DNA of 39,918 nt from Candidatus Aminicenantota bacterium (lineage in GTDB: Bacteria; Acidobacteriota; Aminicenantia; JAMOAD01). Shown here piece after piece: positions 1-8,084 of this stretch. How positions within the stretch are numbered: position 1 is the stretch's first letter; each line of letters starts with the position of its first letter. A program made the position numbers and the translations under genes. The DNA lies in the NCBI GenBank assembly GCA_027031485.1, contig JALVQI010000090.1, positions 1 through 39,918 on the forward strand, in the 5' to 3' direction. The notes beneath the pieces were generated by a model that had not been told where the DNA came from, did not search any database, and saw nothing but the letters and a program-made list of their open reading frames with translations.

Positions 1-293
1 AAATAAAAGTCAATTATATTATGCGGTTGAAGTTACAATTTGAAAAAGACACTTATTTCACAAAAAATTACGTTATAAATGGAATAAAGAGGAAGGTATG
101 TTTATTCTAATAGAATTATGGTTGATATTTAAATAACAGAGTTGTTTTTAAGTTAAACTTTACATTTGATGCTAAATCTATGTTTTTATGTAAATCTATC
201 GAATTTTGTCAGATATCTCTCTACTATCTGTAATCTTGTAATTTTCTTTTTTTTATTTTAAACTATTTAATATGAGATAAAAGAGGTAAAAAG
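1..293. other. AT-rich intergenic stretch at window edge
   Basis: No ORF of useful length and no RNA gene is recognisable here. The only feature is a weak promoter-like pair near the right end: TTGTAA at 236-241 and TAAACT at 259-264 with a 17-nt spacer, followed by a Shine-Dalgarno AGAGG just before the GAF gene. The left end is cut by the window, so the 3' end of a neighbouring gene could be missing. Confidence 0.5.
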
Positions 294-872
294 ATGGATG
301 TAAAGATTAAAGAAAAATTTGATGTTTTTAAAACAGAAGTGAAAAAATTACAGGCTGAAGAAGGGGAGAAGGAGAAAAAATTCTACAAGTTTCTTGATAT
401 GCTAAGTTCATTTTTACAGGATATTTTTAAGGTTGAAGATGACGAGGTAACAATCTTTGTAACAGATAAAAAAGAATCACTTCTCTCTTTCGTTAAACCT
501 GATTATTTAAGGGAAGCGGGAATTATTCCCATGACATCTCAGGATTCCTTTGCTGTTCAATCTCTTGTGAGTGCAAAGGCAAAAGTAATTAATCATATGA
601 AAAAGAAGAGACCATCTTCCATCTTTGAGCTCGTTAAAAATCCGGATAAACCAAATTATCCTGTTCAAAAATTAATGGTTGTTCCTCTCCTTTTAAAAGG
701 GAAAAGGTTAGGTGTTATAGAAATTTTGAAAAAGGCAATGTCAAGTAGTGAAGCAGGGCCTGATTTTACAGAAGAGGATCTTAAACAATTAGTGGAGATA
801 GCAAAAGAAATTGTAACTTATTTTTCTTTTTTCAGACCTGAAGATTATAAACCTAAGTTGAATGAGGGGTAG
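294..872 (+). CDS. GAF-domain protein, 192 aa
   Basis: Small soluble protein consisting of an N-terminal charged helix rich in Lys and Glu (about residues 1-35) and a single GAF-type sensor fold (about 40-180). The fold is suggested by the alternating strand/helix pattern and the typical GAF ending KLMVVPLLLKGKRLGVIEI. No output domain (kinase, GGDEF, HTH) is attached and there is no signal peptide or membrane segment, so it probably acts in the cytoplasm by binding a small ligand or a partner protein. The ATG start is supported by an AGAGG Shine-Dalgarno about 8 nt upstream. It overlaps or abuts pyrE, so the two are co-transcribed. The ligand cannot be inferred; the GAF call rests on fold pattern only. 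Confidence 0.7.
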   Translation: MDVKIKEKFDVFKTEVKKLQAEEGEKEKKFYKFLDMLSSFLQDIFKVEDDEVTIFVTDKKESLLSFVKPDYLREAGIIPMTSQDSFAVQSLVSAKAKVINHMKKKRPSSIFELVKNPDKPNYPVQKLMVVPLLLKGKRLGVIEILKKAMSSSEAGPDFTEEDLKQLVEIAKEIVTYFSFFRPEDYKPKLNEG

Positions 873-1419
873 GTTGAAAAGGGAAAGATTAAGAGAAATT
901 CTACTTGAAAAATCCGTGTTTTTCGGAGATTTTACTCTCTCTTCGGGGAAAAAATCCAATTTTTACATTGATGCAAGAATTTCCACACTATTTCCTGAAT
1001 CAGCCTATTTGATCGCGGAGATAATGTTTGAAATTTTAGAAGAATATAAGATCGATGCAGTCGGAGGATATTCTATCGGAGCAGACCCGATTGTCAGTTC
1101 CATTGCTGTTTTTAGTTATCTAAAAAAAAATCCGATCCCTGCCTTTATAATAAGAAAAGAAGAGAAAAAATATGGGAGGGGAAAGGTAATTGAAGGAAAT
1201 TTTTCAAAAGGAATGAGAGTTGCAATCGTTGATGATGTCATAACGACAGGTGGCTCAATAATAAAAGGGATTAACAAAGTAAAAGAAAATGGAGCTATTC
1301 CGGTAGTGGCTTTATCTGTTATAGACAGAGAAGAGGGGGGAAGAGAAAAGATTGAGAATATGGGTATTCCCCTTCATTCGATTTTTGATCTTGATGATTT
1401 GGGGATAAAAAAAGAGTAA
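862..1419 (+). CDS. pyrE: Orotate phosphoribosyltransferase
   Basis: Cytoplasmic enzyme of de novo pyrimidine synthesis that joins orotate to PRPP to give OMP. The N-terminus has the typical OPRT sequence FTLSSGKKSNFYIDAR. The type-I phosphoribosyltransferase PRPP loop VAIVDDVITTGGSI is near residues 113-126, and GGYSIGADPI matches the OPRT core. At 185 aa it is normal for the family. Start choice is uncertain: ATG at 862 overlaps the GAF gene and has no Shine-Dalgarno, while an in-frame TTG at 874, one base after the GAF stop, has AGGGG at 865-869. Translational coupling with the GAF gene is likely. No other pyrimidine gene is in the window. Confidence 0.93.
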   Translation: MRGRLKRERLREILLEKSVFFGDFTLSSGKKSNFYIDARISTLFPESAYLIAEIMFEILEEYKIDAVGGYSIGADPIVSSIAVFSYLKKNPIPAFIIRKEEKKYGRGKVIEGNFSKGMRVAIVDDVITTGGSIIKGINKVKENGAIPVVALSVIDREEGGREKIENMGIPLHSIFDLDDLGIKKE

Positions 1420-1505
1420 AAATTTTATTTAATATTTAAAATCCCTTTTTGTTATAGTGGATTAGATTCTATTGTTTGATTAAAAATTTAATAATACGAG
1501 AGAAA

Positions 1506-2267
1506 CTATCCTACAATTGCATCAACCATGGATTTTCCGACAACCTCCACAACTACCTTTTGAGGAGCACAGATTAATCTTTCTCCCTGATTGGAAATAA
1601 TTCCTCTGTGCATACAAATTTTGTGTTTGCAAGAACTCTCCTCAACTCTCACTTTTCCTGAGAAGGTTGCAACTTTAATCTTACCAAGGTTTGTGGGTAA
1701 AGTAATTGAAGTGTTCTTTTTAAGGTCAAGATACCCGTAAGTTTTTCCATTTACACTTATTTTAGCCTTTTCTCCCCTTTTCCCGTTTCCCGTATCTGTT
1801 GAATTAATTTTAACTCTTATCTCATAAGCGGCTGATTTTTCTGCGTATATCTTCTTTGAAACAGAGGAAAATAGACCTTTTCTCGGATCAACTATTTTAT
1901 TTCCATAGGTTAGCGTAAGTCCCGGTTCTGTCGAATTTATTCTTTTTACCTCTACAACAGAGATTATTGATTTTCCGGATAAAGAACTAAGTATGGGAAT
2001 TTTGGAACCTTTATAAACTCCCCTGTTGATTCTATTAAGAGCGAATTTTAATACATTTTCCGCTTCATTATTTATTCCATGGACAAAAATATTTTTACCT
2101 GTGTTTGAATTAACCGCTTTAAGAACTTCCGTCAAAGATTCTACAGGTTTTGATGTCAATATTGTAATATCAAATTCTTTTTCATCTCTTAAAATATTAT
2201 TGAGGTTTAGAAGTGGTAATGCCGAAACTCCTAAAACCTTTAAAAAATCTCTTCTTGAAATTTTCAT
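1506..2267 (-). CDS. Tat-signal protein with C-terminal NusG domain II
   Basis: Last gene of the rnf operon. Residues 4-10 are SRRDFLK, a textbook twin-arginine motif, followed by a short hydrophobic stretch (VLGVSALPLL), so export by Tat is predicted. The C-terminal ~85 residues match the NusG_II (DUF1312) pattern: ISVNGKTYG, then C-x4-C (SCKHKICMHRG) and a later Cys (GERLICAPQ) before VVVEVVG. Stand-alone NusG_II proteins are often found next to Rnf genes in anaerobes, but their role is unclear. Residues ~30-150 form an extra region I do not recognise. The start follows GGAGG a few bases upstream and the gene lies one base beyond the RseC-like gene. It may be a periplasmic accessory of Rnf. 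Confidence 0.75.
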   Translation of the reverse strand: MKISRRDFLKVLGVSALPLLNLNNILRDEKEFDITILTSKPVESLTEVLKAVNSNTGKNIFVHGINNEAENVLKFALNRINRGVYKGSKIPILSSLSGKSIISVVEVKRINSTEPGLTLTYGNKIVDPRKGLFSSVSKKIYAEKSAAYEIRVKINSTDTGNGKRGEKAKISVNGKTYGYLDLKKNTSITLPTNLGKIKVATFSGKVRVEESSCKHKICMHRGIISNQGERLICAPQKVVVEVVGKSMVDAIVG

Positions 2268-2268
2268 T

Positions 2269-2688
2269 TTATTCCTCCTTTTCTATTTCAACAATTGTTG
2301 GCATTTTTTTCCCTTTTTTTTCAACTTTTTTATAAATATAATAAACAATAAAAAGAAATATTGCTCCTCCCAAAATTGAGGTAAGCTCTCTCTGAATCCC
2401 CAATTTATCTCCTATTAAATATCCTCCGAAAACTCCAACAAGCATCATAAAGAGTGAGAAAGTTAAAAATTTTATGAATTCTATGTTAAGTTCCTCTATA
2501 TCAATATCAAACTTTACCCTATCACCCTCTTTTGCATTAACAGAATTTATCATTTTGATTTGTTGCGAGGAATTCATTGCACAGAGAGCTGAAAGCGCAC
2601 ACTTTTTACATGTTTCAGGATTTTCAGGCTTTACATAAGCATAAAGCCCTTCTACTACTTCCACTTTACCCAATTCAAGCTTTGTCAT
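2269..2688 (-). CDS. rseC: RseC/MucC-like membrane protein
   Basis: A 139-aa inner-membrane protein of the SoxR-reducing-system RseC family. The N-terminal part carries a Cys cluster, C-x2-C-x5-C (CKKCALSALC, about residues 27-36), that could hold an iron-sulfur centre. Two hydrophobic segments follow (about 73-92 and 103-120), then a Lys-rich tail. RseC family members are commonly linked to Rnf/Rsx operons, and here the gene lies directly after rnfB with a 14-nt overlap, which supports a role in Rnf assembly or redox tuning. Translation is probably coupled to rnfB. Confidence 0.8.
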   Translation of the reverse strand: MTKLELGKVEVVEGLYAYVKPENPETCKKCALSALCAMNSSQQIKMINSVNAKEGDRVKFDIDIEELNIEFIKFLTFSLFMMLVGVFGGYLIGDKLGIQRELTSILGGAIFLFIVYYIYKKVEKKGKKMPTIVEIEKEE

Positions 2689-3520
2689 TTTCCTGTTTGT
2701 CAGTTCTTACAACCTTTTCCGGATGAACAAAGTTTATTGCTCCGGTCGGACATTTGTCAATACCTCCATAGCACTCCTCCGTAAATTTTTCGGGAGCAAC
2801 AACATAAACAAGATTATTTTCCATAGTGAGGGCACCTGTGGAACACTTTCTGACACATATATTGCAGGCAATACAGGCATTTTTGCAAACAGCTCTGGAT
2901 TGTTTGGGAGGGTCCTGGGATCTGCAGAAGATCATAACATTTTCATCAATTGGATGCAGTTCAAGAATATCCTTTGGACACTCTTCCACACAAATCCCGC
3001 AACCGGTGCATTTTTCCTCGTCAATAAAGGGTAAACCATCAGGCATCATCGTAATTGCATCAAAGGGACAGGATCTTTCGCAATCTCCGTATCCTAGACA
3101 TCCCCAATCACAGAGTTTGTCTCCTGAACTTACAAGAGCAGCTGCACGGCAGGTTTCAATTCCTTCATAATAAGCTTTTCTTTTGGCAGCCTCCTCTGTA
3201 CCTCTGCAATGAACTCTTGCTACAACTTTGGTCGTTGCAGCAGATTCAACTCCCATGATTTTAGCTATCAAATCTGTGATCGGCTGGCCTCCCACAGAAC
3301 ATTTATTTATCTCTTCTCCTTTATCTACTATTGCTGTCGCATAATTTTTACATCCCGGGTATCCGCATGCTCCGCAATTAGCCTGTGGTAAAATAGTATC
3401 TATCTCTTCAATCTTGGGGTCGACTTCAACCCTTAATTTTGCATCCGCTGCCGCGAGAATTACAGCAAAAAGTAAAGCCAAAACACCAAGAGTTATTATT
3501 GAAATTAATAGTGTACTCAT
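2675..3520 (-). CDS. rnfB: Rnf complex ferredoxin-binding subunit RnfB
   Basis: Membrane-anchored polyferredoxin that receives electrons from reduced ferredoxin for the Rnf pump. An N-terminal membrane helix (about residues 4-25) is followed by the RnfB-specific cluster motif ANCGACGYPGCKNYA and a distal Cys in NKCSVGG. Further ferredoxin-type Cys sets then follow: CDWGCLGYGDCERSCP, CTGCGICVEECP, CIACNICVRKC, and a last Cys pair near the end (EECYGGIDKCP). The 281-aa length suits an anaerobe-type RnfB with extra clusters. The start has GAGGTG upstream. It sits in the canonical order CDGEAB, between rnfA and the RseC-like gene. Confidence 0.95.
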   Translation of the reverse strand: MSTLLISIITLGVLALLFAVILAAADAKLRVEVDPKIEEIDTILPQANCGACGYPGCKNYATAIVDKGEEINKCSVGGQPITDLIAKIMGVESAATTKVVARVHCRGTEEAAKRKAYYEGIETCRAAALVSSGDKLCDWGCLGYGDCERSCPFDAITMMPDGLPFIDEEKCTGCGICVEECPKDILELHPIDENVMIFCRSQDPPKQSRAVCKNACIACNICVRKCSTGALTMENNLVYVVAPEKFTEECYGGIDKCPTGAINFVHPEKVVRTDKQENDKA

Positions 3521-3528
3521 TCTTCACC

Positions 3529-4104
3529 TCACTTAATCAGTCCGGCAAAACCCATGAATGACAGAGCCAATATACCTGCGACCAAAAGGGTTATACCCGG
3601 ACCTTTCAGAGATTCCGGAACATCGGCAAAATCAAGCTCTTCTCTTATTCCTGCCATAATAACGAGAGCAAGAGTAAAGCCCAACCCCGCACCTACACCG
3701 AAAACTATTGTTTCTATGTATGTATAGTTTTTAAGAACAGCAATTAAAGCGAAACCCAATATAGCACAATTTGTTGTAATAAGAGGTAGATAAATTCCAA
3801 GAGCATCATAAATTGCTTCCGATGTTTTTCTTATAAACATCTCAACAAATTGAACAAGAGAAGCTATTACAAGTATAAAGGACACAATCTCAAGAAATTC
3901 AAGATGATAGGGAGCTAAGATCAAATGGTATATGGGCCATGTCACAATTGCTGTTATTGTCATGACAAAGGTAACAGCCATTCCCATGGAGACAGCGGAG
4001 CTTAATTTATTTGAAACACCTAAGAACGGGCATATTCCTAAAAAGTAAGAGAGGACAAAGTTATTGATCAACAGAGCAGAAACAAAAATTATAAGTAAAT
4101 CCAT
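3529..4104 (-). CDS. rnfA: Rnf complex membrane subunit RnfA
   Basis: Integral membrane subunit of Rnf, 191 aa, homologous to NqrE. The sequence is almost wholly hydrophobic with about six helices. It has the family patterns NNFVLSYFLGICPFLGVSNKL near the N-terminus and TTNCAILGFAL in the middle; the conserved Cys residues in these two patterns (ICPFLG and TNCAILG) are the ones proposed to hold an intramembrane iron-sulfur centre between RnfA and RnfE. A strong AGGAGG precedes the ATG. Ten bases separate it from rnfE upstream and eight from rnfB downstream. Confidence 0.96.
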   Translation of the reverse strand: MDLLIIFVSALLINNFVLSYFLGICPFLGVSNKLSSAVSMGMAVTFVMTITAIVTWPIYHLILAPYHLEFLEIVSFILVIASLVQFVEMFIRKTSEAIYDALGIYLPLITTNCAILGFALIAVLKNYTYIETIVFGVGAGLGFTLALVIMAGIREELDFADVPESLKGPGITLLVAGILALSFMGFAGLIK

Positions 4105-4113
4105 TTATTCCTC

Positions 4114-4725
4114 CTATACCTTTTTAAATTTTGTTTGTAGAAACTTTGAAAATCCTACAATGGTTCCAAGTGTGAGAAATGCTCCAGGAGGAAGAATCAT
4201 AACCATCCAGTTATCCCACCAGCTTCCTAAAACTCTCATATTAAACCATGTGCCATTTCCTAAAATTTCTCTGAAACTTGCCATTAAAAGCAAAGCTATT
4301 GCAAAACCAAAACTCATGCCGAGAGCATCAAGAATGGATCTGAAAATACCATTTTTTGAGGCAAAAGCTTCCATTCTCCCTAAAATAATACAATTAACGA
4401 CAATTAAAGGGATAAAGGGTCCCAGAGCTTTGCTCTGTGCAGGATAAAAAGCTGCAAGATATCTATCAGCCATTGTGACAAAAGTTGCTATTACGACAAT
4501 ATAAGAAGCAATTCTGACCTGCCCCGGAATGAATTTTCTTATGGCTGAGATTATTATTGCCGAAGAAGTTAAGACAAAAATAACAGCTACGGACATTGCG
4601 ACAGCATTAACAACCGCATTTGTAACAGCCAAAGTAGGACACATTCCCAAAAGCTGAACAAGAACTGGATTCTCTTTCCATAGCCCTTTTATAAAATCAT
4701 AAAGATAGCTTTTATTTTCATCCAT
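4114..4725 (-). CDS. rnfE: Rnf complex membrane subunit RnfE
   Basis: Integral membrane subunit of Rnf, 203 aa, homologous to NqrD and paired with RnfA. It has six predicted helices and the family patterns NPVLVQLLGMCPTLAVTNAV and VVNCIILGRMEAFA, both with the Cys expected for the RnfA/RnfE intramembrane cluster. The start follows GAGGAGG. It overlaps rnfG by 8 nt, which indicates translational coupling. Confidence 0.96.
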   Translation of the reverse strand: MDENKSYLYDFIKGLWKENPVLVQLLGMCPTLAVTNAVVNAVAMSVAVIFVLTSSAIIISAIRKFIPGQVRIASYIVVIATFVTMADRYLAAFYPAQSKALGPFIPLIVVNCIILGRMEAFASKNGIFRSILDALGMSFGFAIALLLMASFREILGNGTWFNMRVLGSWWDNWMVMILPPGAFLTLGTIVGFSKFLQTKFKKV

Positions 4726-5290
4726 TCTTAACCTCCTCTTTAACTCTCTTTAATGCATTGTTAACTATTGTAACAACCGAGCGGGATGAAATTGTAGCTC
4801 CGGAAATCGCATTAACTTCATTATCTTTTAATTCACTTTCTCCTTTGGGTGGTTTTGCTAAAATTATTTCTCCTGTTATATTCTTATTTTTCCAGAATTT
4901 CAGAAACAAATCTTCATTCGTAATTTTTGCTCCCAGACCGGGAGTTTCTTTTTGTTCCAGAACTTCAAGCCTGAACATTTTGTCAAGATGTTTGTCAACA
5001 CCAAACATAATTGTTATAAGATCTTGAAATCCGGTTCCCACTGTGTAAACAGCATAACCTAATGTCTTACCATCTTTATCAAAACAGGCAAAGATTTTAA
5101 ACTTATTTTCATCTTTGATGATTTTGTTGGTTACGGTTCCCGGAACCACTTCTTTAATTGCTTTTTCAACTTCAGCCTTTTTGTTCTTTTCAATATAAGG
5201 TTGTGTATAAACAGCGAAGTATGCCAAAAGCCCGCTTGAAATCACAGCTACGAGAGTCAGAACAAAAACCATATAAACTCTTGATTTCAC
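4718..5290 (-). CDS. rnfG: Rnf complex FMN-binding subunit RnfG
   Basis: Periplasm-facing flavoprotein of Rnf, 190 aa, with one N-terminal membrane helix (about residues 7-27) and an FMN-binding domain. The covalent flavinylation motif is clear: SGATIS at residues 163-168, with Thr166 the expected FMN-linked residue. The pattern ETPGLGAKI (115-123) is also typical. Attachment of FMN needs ApbE flavin transferase, which is not in this window. The gene overlaps rnfD by 4 nt (ATGA). Confidence 0.95.
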   Translation of the reverse strand: MKSRVYMVFVLTLVAVISSGLLAYFAVYTQPYIEKNKKAEVEKAIKEVVPGTVTNKIIKDENKFKIFACFDKDGKTLGYAVYTVGTGFQDLITIMFGVDKHLDKMFRLEVLEQKETPGLGAKITNEDLFLKFWKNKNITGEIILAKPPKGESELKDNEVNAISGATISSRSVVTIVNNALKRVKEEVKNG

Positions 5291-6258
5291 TTTTTCCCTC
5301 CTTCTCCGAGGATTTTAGGTCTTGTATATCTATTTAAAAGAGGAACAAAAGCATTCATTATTAATATGGAATACATAACTCCTTCGGGTAAACCTCCGAA
5401 TACCCTTATTAAGACAACTAAAAAGCCAATTCCGATCGCATAAATCCAGGATCCTTTAGGAGTAATAGGGGAGGTAACCATATCTGTTGCCATAAAAAAT
5501 GCTCCTAAAAGCAAACCGCCTGCAAAAAGAAAATATAAAGGATTTGCAAATTTTTGAGGATTTGCAATATAGAGAGCTCCTTGAAAGACAAAGACAGATA
5601 AGAGAATACCTGTAGGAATTCTCCAATCTATGTATTTTTTAATCAAAAGAATTGTTCCTCCAATAATAAGTAAAATAGCGGATGTTTCTCCCAGAGAACC
5701 ACCTGTGTTTCCTATTATAAGGTTTTTATATGGTGTCAGAATATGTGAAAATTTAAATCCTCCTAACGGAGTGGCAAAGGTTTTTGCATCTACAACTTTC
5801 TGAACAACCGGAGGTACCCAGGTTGTCATAGCAACAGGAAATGCAGCCTGGAGAAAAGCTCTTCCGACCAGAGCCGGATTAAACATATTATAACCTAATC
5901 CTCCGAAAACCTGTTTTCCCAATGCTATTGCAACAAAAGCCCCTATTGCCACATAGGATGATTTTAATCCGGGTGGAAGGGTTAAAGCAAGCAAAATACC
6001 TGTTATCAGTGCCGAACCATCTAAAACCGCTGATAAGTCCTTTTTCCTTGTCACCAGAAAAAGCAGTTCTGTTAAAAGGGAGAAAACAATTGAAATCAGG
6101 AGAATTCTTACAGCATTCATTCTGAAAAAGTAAATTGAAGCTCCTACCGGAAGTAATAATGTTCCCACAACCCAATACATAATCCTGGGCACGGATTCTT
6201 TATTCCTTATATGGGGAGATGATGATAAAACAAACTCGCTCGCATATTGTTTCTTCAT
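5287..6258 (-). CDS. rnfD: Rnf complex membrane subunit RnfD
   Basis: Integral membrane subunit of Rnf, 323 aa, homologous to NqrB. Several hydrophobic helices are present with the family patterns QVFGGLGYNMFNPALVGRAF (about 116-135) and FMATDMVTSPITPKG in the C-terminal part. The likely covalent FMN site is TFATPL around residues 160-165 with Thr163 as acceptor; it corresponds to the SGATPL-type site of other RnfD proteins, with Ser-Gly replaced by Thr-Phe. The gene follows rnfC after one base and overlaps rnfG by 4 nt. Confidence 0.95.
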   Translation of the reverse strand: MKKQYASEFVLSSSPHIRNKESVPRIMYWVVGTLLLPVGASIYFFRMNAVRILLISIVFSLLTELLFLVTRKKDLSAVLDGSALITGILLALTLPPGLKSSYVAIGAFVAIALGKQVFGGLGYNMFNPALVGRAFLQAAFPVAMTTWVPPVVQKVVDAKTFATPLGGFKFSHILTPYKNLIIGNTGGSLGETSAILLIIGGTILLIKKYIDWRIPTGILLSVFVFQGALYIANPQKFANPLYFLFAGGLLLGAFFMATDMVTSPITPKGSWIYAIGIGFLVVLIRVFGGLPEGVMYSILIMNAFVPLLNRYTRPKILGEGGKK

Positions 6259-6259
6259 T

Positions 6260-7591
6260 TTATTTCTCCGATTTTTTTCTTAGCTTTATATATCCAGATT
6301 TTCCAAACCTTATCCAGTGAACCAATGGAATGTTTGCAGGGCACACATAAGAACAGGTTCCGCACTCAATGCAGTCCATAAGCCCCCAGCTTTTCGCATC
6401 TTCAAATCTTTCATTTTTAGCAAGCACAACAATTCTTGTCGGTACCAAATTCATAGGGCAGTGTTCAACACAGCTATTACATCCGATACAGTTATACTCT
6501 TTCTTTTTAGGAAGCTCTTCCTCCGGGATTACCAAAATACCTGAAGTCGCCTTTAATACGGGGACAACATCAGTCCACTGGGAAATACCCATCATAGGGC
6601 CTCCCATTATCAGCTTTCCGGGTTTTCCGACATAACCACCTGCATGTTCAACAATATCCTTAAACATTGTTCCTATTCTGACCTGAAGATTCTTGGGCTC
6701 TTTTACCCCTTCTCCGGTGATTGTAAGCACCCTTTCTATAAGAGGCATCCCTGTTTTTAATGTTTCATAAACAGCATAGGTTGTGCCGACATTCTGAACC
6801 AATACCCCGACATGAAAAGGAAGTCCTCCCGTAGGAACCTCTCTTCCTAAGATCGCCTTAATGAGCATCTTTTCTCCGCCCTGCGGATATTTTGTTTTAA
6901 GTGGAGCAACTTCAAAATCCGATCTTCCCTTTAATTTCTCTTCATAAAGGTTGATTACATCCTCTTTGTTATCCTCAACTCCGATATAAATCTTTGAAGC
7001 ACCAACTGTTTCCTTTAAAATTTCAGCACCGGCAATTATCTCCTCTGTTTTTTCAAGCATTAATCTGTAATCTGTCGTAAGGTATGGCTCACATTCAGCC
7101 CCATTTAAAATAACCGTATCCACAGGATACTCTTTCGGAGGAGAAAGTTTAACCGAAGTGGGAAAAGCAGCTCCGCCAAGTCCCACGATACCGGCTTCTC
7201 TCACAGCATTTCTTACCTCTTCAGGTGAGTAAGAGAATGGATCATCCTTTAAAGGTTTAATTTCCGGGAAAAGCTCATCTTCTCCGTCATTTTCAATAAT
7301 AACAGATAAAACATTCTTACCAAGGGGAGTGACATGGGGTTCAACAGATTTCACAGTTCCGGAAACAGGAGAGTGGATGTTAGCTGAAATAAAGCCCTTG
7401 GCTTCTCCTATCTTCTGCCCTTTCAGGACTCTATCCTTTTTTTTCACAAGAGGTTCGGCTGGTGCTCCTGTGTGCTGGTGCAGAGGTATTACAACAGTTT
7501 TTCCGGGTGGGAAAAACTCAATCTTAAACTCTTTTGATAACTCCTTTTTATCAGGAGGATGAACACCTTTTGGAAATGTTTTTTTATTCAT
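6260..7591 (-). CDS. rnfC: Rnf complex NADH-linked subunit RnfC
   Basis: Peripheral cytoplasmic subunit of Rnf, 443 aa, where electrons pass to NAD+. It has an N-terminal RnfC barrel-like domain (PLHQHTGAPAEPLVKKKDRVLKGQKIG), a Gly-rich nucleotide/FMN site (EAGIVGLGGAAFPTSVKL, about 131-148, and GGEKMLIKAILGREVP), an SLBB-type region, and two C-terminal 4Fe-4S motifs (CIGCNSCVEHCP and CIECGTCSYVCP). It opens the operon; the start has GGAAGGG immediately upstream and a good promoter 30-58 bases before it. Together with rnfDGEAB this is a complete Rnf complex, used to couple ferredoxin oxidation by NAD+ to ion export, or the reverse. Confidence 0.96.
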   Translation of the reverse strand: MNKKTFPKGVHPPDKKELSKEFKIEFFPPGKTVVIPLHQHTGAPAEPLVKKKDRVLKGQKIGEAKGFISANIHSPVSGTVKSVEPHVTPLGKNVLSVIIENDGEDELFPEIKPLKDDPFSYSPEEVRNAVREAGIVGLGGAAFPTSVKLSPPKEYPVDTVILNGAECEPYLTTDYRLMLEKTEEIIAGAEILKETVGASKIYIGVEDNKEDVINLYEEKLKGRSDFEVAPLKTKYPQGGEKMLIKAILGREVPTGGLPFHVGVLVQNVGTTYAVYETLKTGMPLIERVLTITGEGVKEPKNLQVRIGTMFKDIVEHAGGYVGKPGKLIMGGPMMGISQWTDVVPVLKATSGILVIPEEELPKKKEYNCIGCNSCVEHCPMNLVPTRIVVLAKNERFEDAKSWGLMDCIECGTCSYVCPANIPLVHWIRFGKSGYIKLRKKSEK

Positions 7592-7620
7592 GTTCCCTTC
7601 CAGATGTTAAATTGTTTGTA

Positions 7621-7649
7621 AGAATATTAAAAAAAAAATGATTTGTCAA
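7621..7649 (-). promoter_or_regulatory. Sigma-70-type promoter of the rnf operon
   Basis: On the minus strand TTGACA (7644-7649) is followed after 17 nt by TATTCT (7621-7626). The predicted transcription start is about 22 nt before the rnfC ATG. The spacer holds a run of T. It lies between the small membrane-protein gene and rnfC. Confidence 0.7.
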
Positions 7650-7673
7650 GGAAAATATAAGACCCATAAAATC

Positions 7674-8021
7674 TTATCTATTCTTTTTATTAAACCAGTC
7701 TTTGATATTTTCTGAATTCATTAAAAATGAGGAATAAAAGGTTAAAATGGAAACTAAACCAAGAATTATTAAAAGCCTTATCCAATTTTGCCCCTGTGAA
7801 ATTCTTATATTTACATAGTGATATGTAGCGTATATCCAGATAAAACCTCCTATGAAAAGAATTATCTGAATCCCTACTCTTATAAAATTTTTTCTTAGTA
7901 AAAAAAGGAGCGGTAAAATTAAAAAGATATAGGGTAAATAGGGGATATTGTTTCTTGAAAAGTGTGCGGCTAAAAGTAAAAGTGAGAAAATCGGTAAAAT
8001 AAAACTCAAACTTTTTTTCAT
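7674..8021 (-). CDS. Small four-helix membrane protein, unknown function
   Basis: A 115-aa very hydrophobic protein with about four membrane helices (residues 4-20, 27-45, 48-68, 80-100) and a short charged tail (NSENIKDWFNKKNR). I recognise no family. The start is well supported by GAGGAG about 6 nt before the ATG. It has its own promoter (8056-8084) that overlaps the 3' end of the dppC-like gene, so it can be expressed independently of that operon. It lies upstream of rnfC, but a separate rnf promoter follows it, so a functional link with Rnf is not established. Confidence 0.7.
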   Translation of the reverse strand: MKKSLSFILPIFSLLLLAAHFSRNNIPYLPYIFLILPLLFLLRKNFIRVGIQIILFIGGFIWIYATYHYVNIRISQGQNWIRLLIILGLVSILTFYSSFLMNSENIKDWFNKKNR

Positions 8022-8055
8022 AACTTTCTCCTCAAGTTTATTTGCAAGATTTTAA

Positions 8056-8084
8056 ATTATAAAGATTTATTAATTAAATTTCAA
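8056..8084 (-). promoter_or_regulatory. Sigma-70-type promoter inside the dppC 3' end
   Basis: On the minus strand TTGAAA (8079-8084) and TATAAT (8056-8061) are separated by 17 nt, upstream of the 115-aa membrane-protein gene. The -35 box is inside the last codons of the upstream permease gene. Confidence 0.7.

Noticed and set aside
1420-1505. AT-rich inverted stretch between pyrE and the NusG-II gene as terminator
   Set aside because: Only weak A/T pairing and no T-run tail in a useful position; not a supported intrinsic terminator.
2826-3391. Overlapping plus-strand ORFs opposite rnfB
   Set aside because: They are antisense to a well-supported Cys-rich polyferredoxin gene and have no recognisable protein features.
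5778-5795. Sigma-54 promoter-like GG/GC pair (TGGCA...TTTGCA)
   Set aside because: The spacing is one base too long and it lies inside rnfD; no plausible -24/-12 site was found upstream of the operons here.
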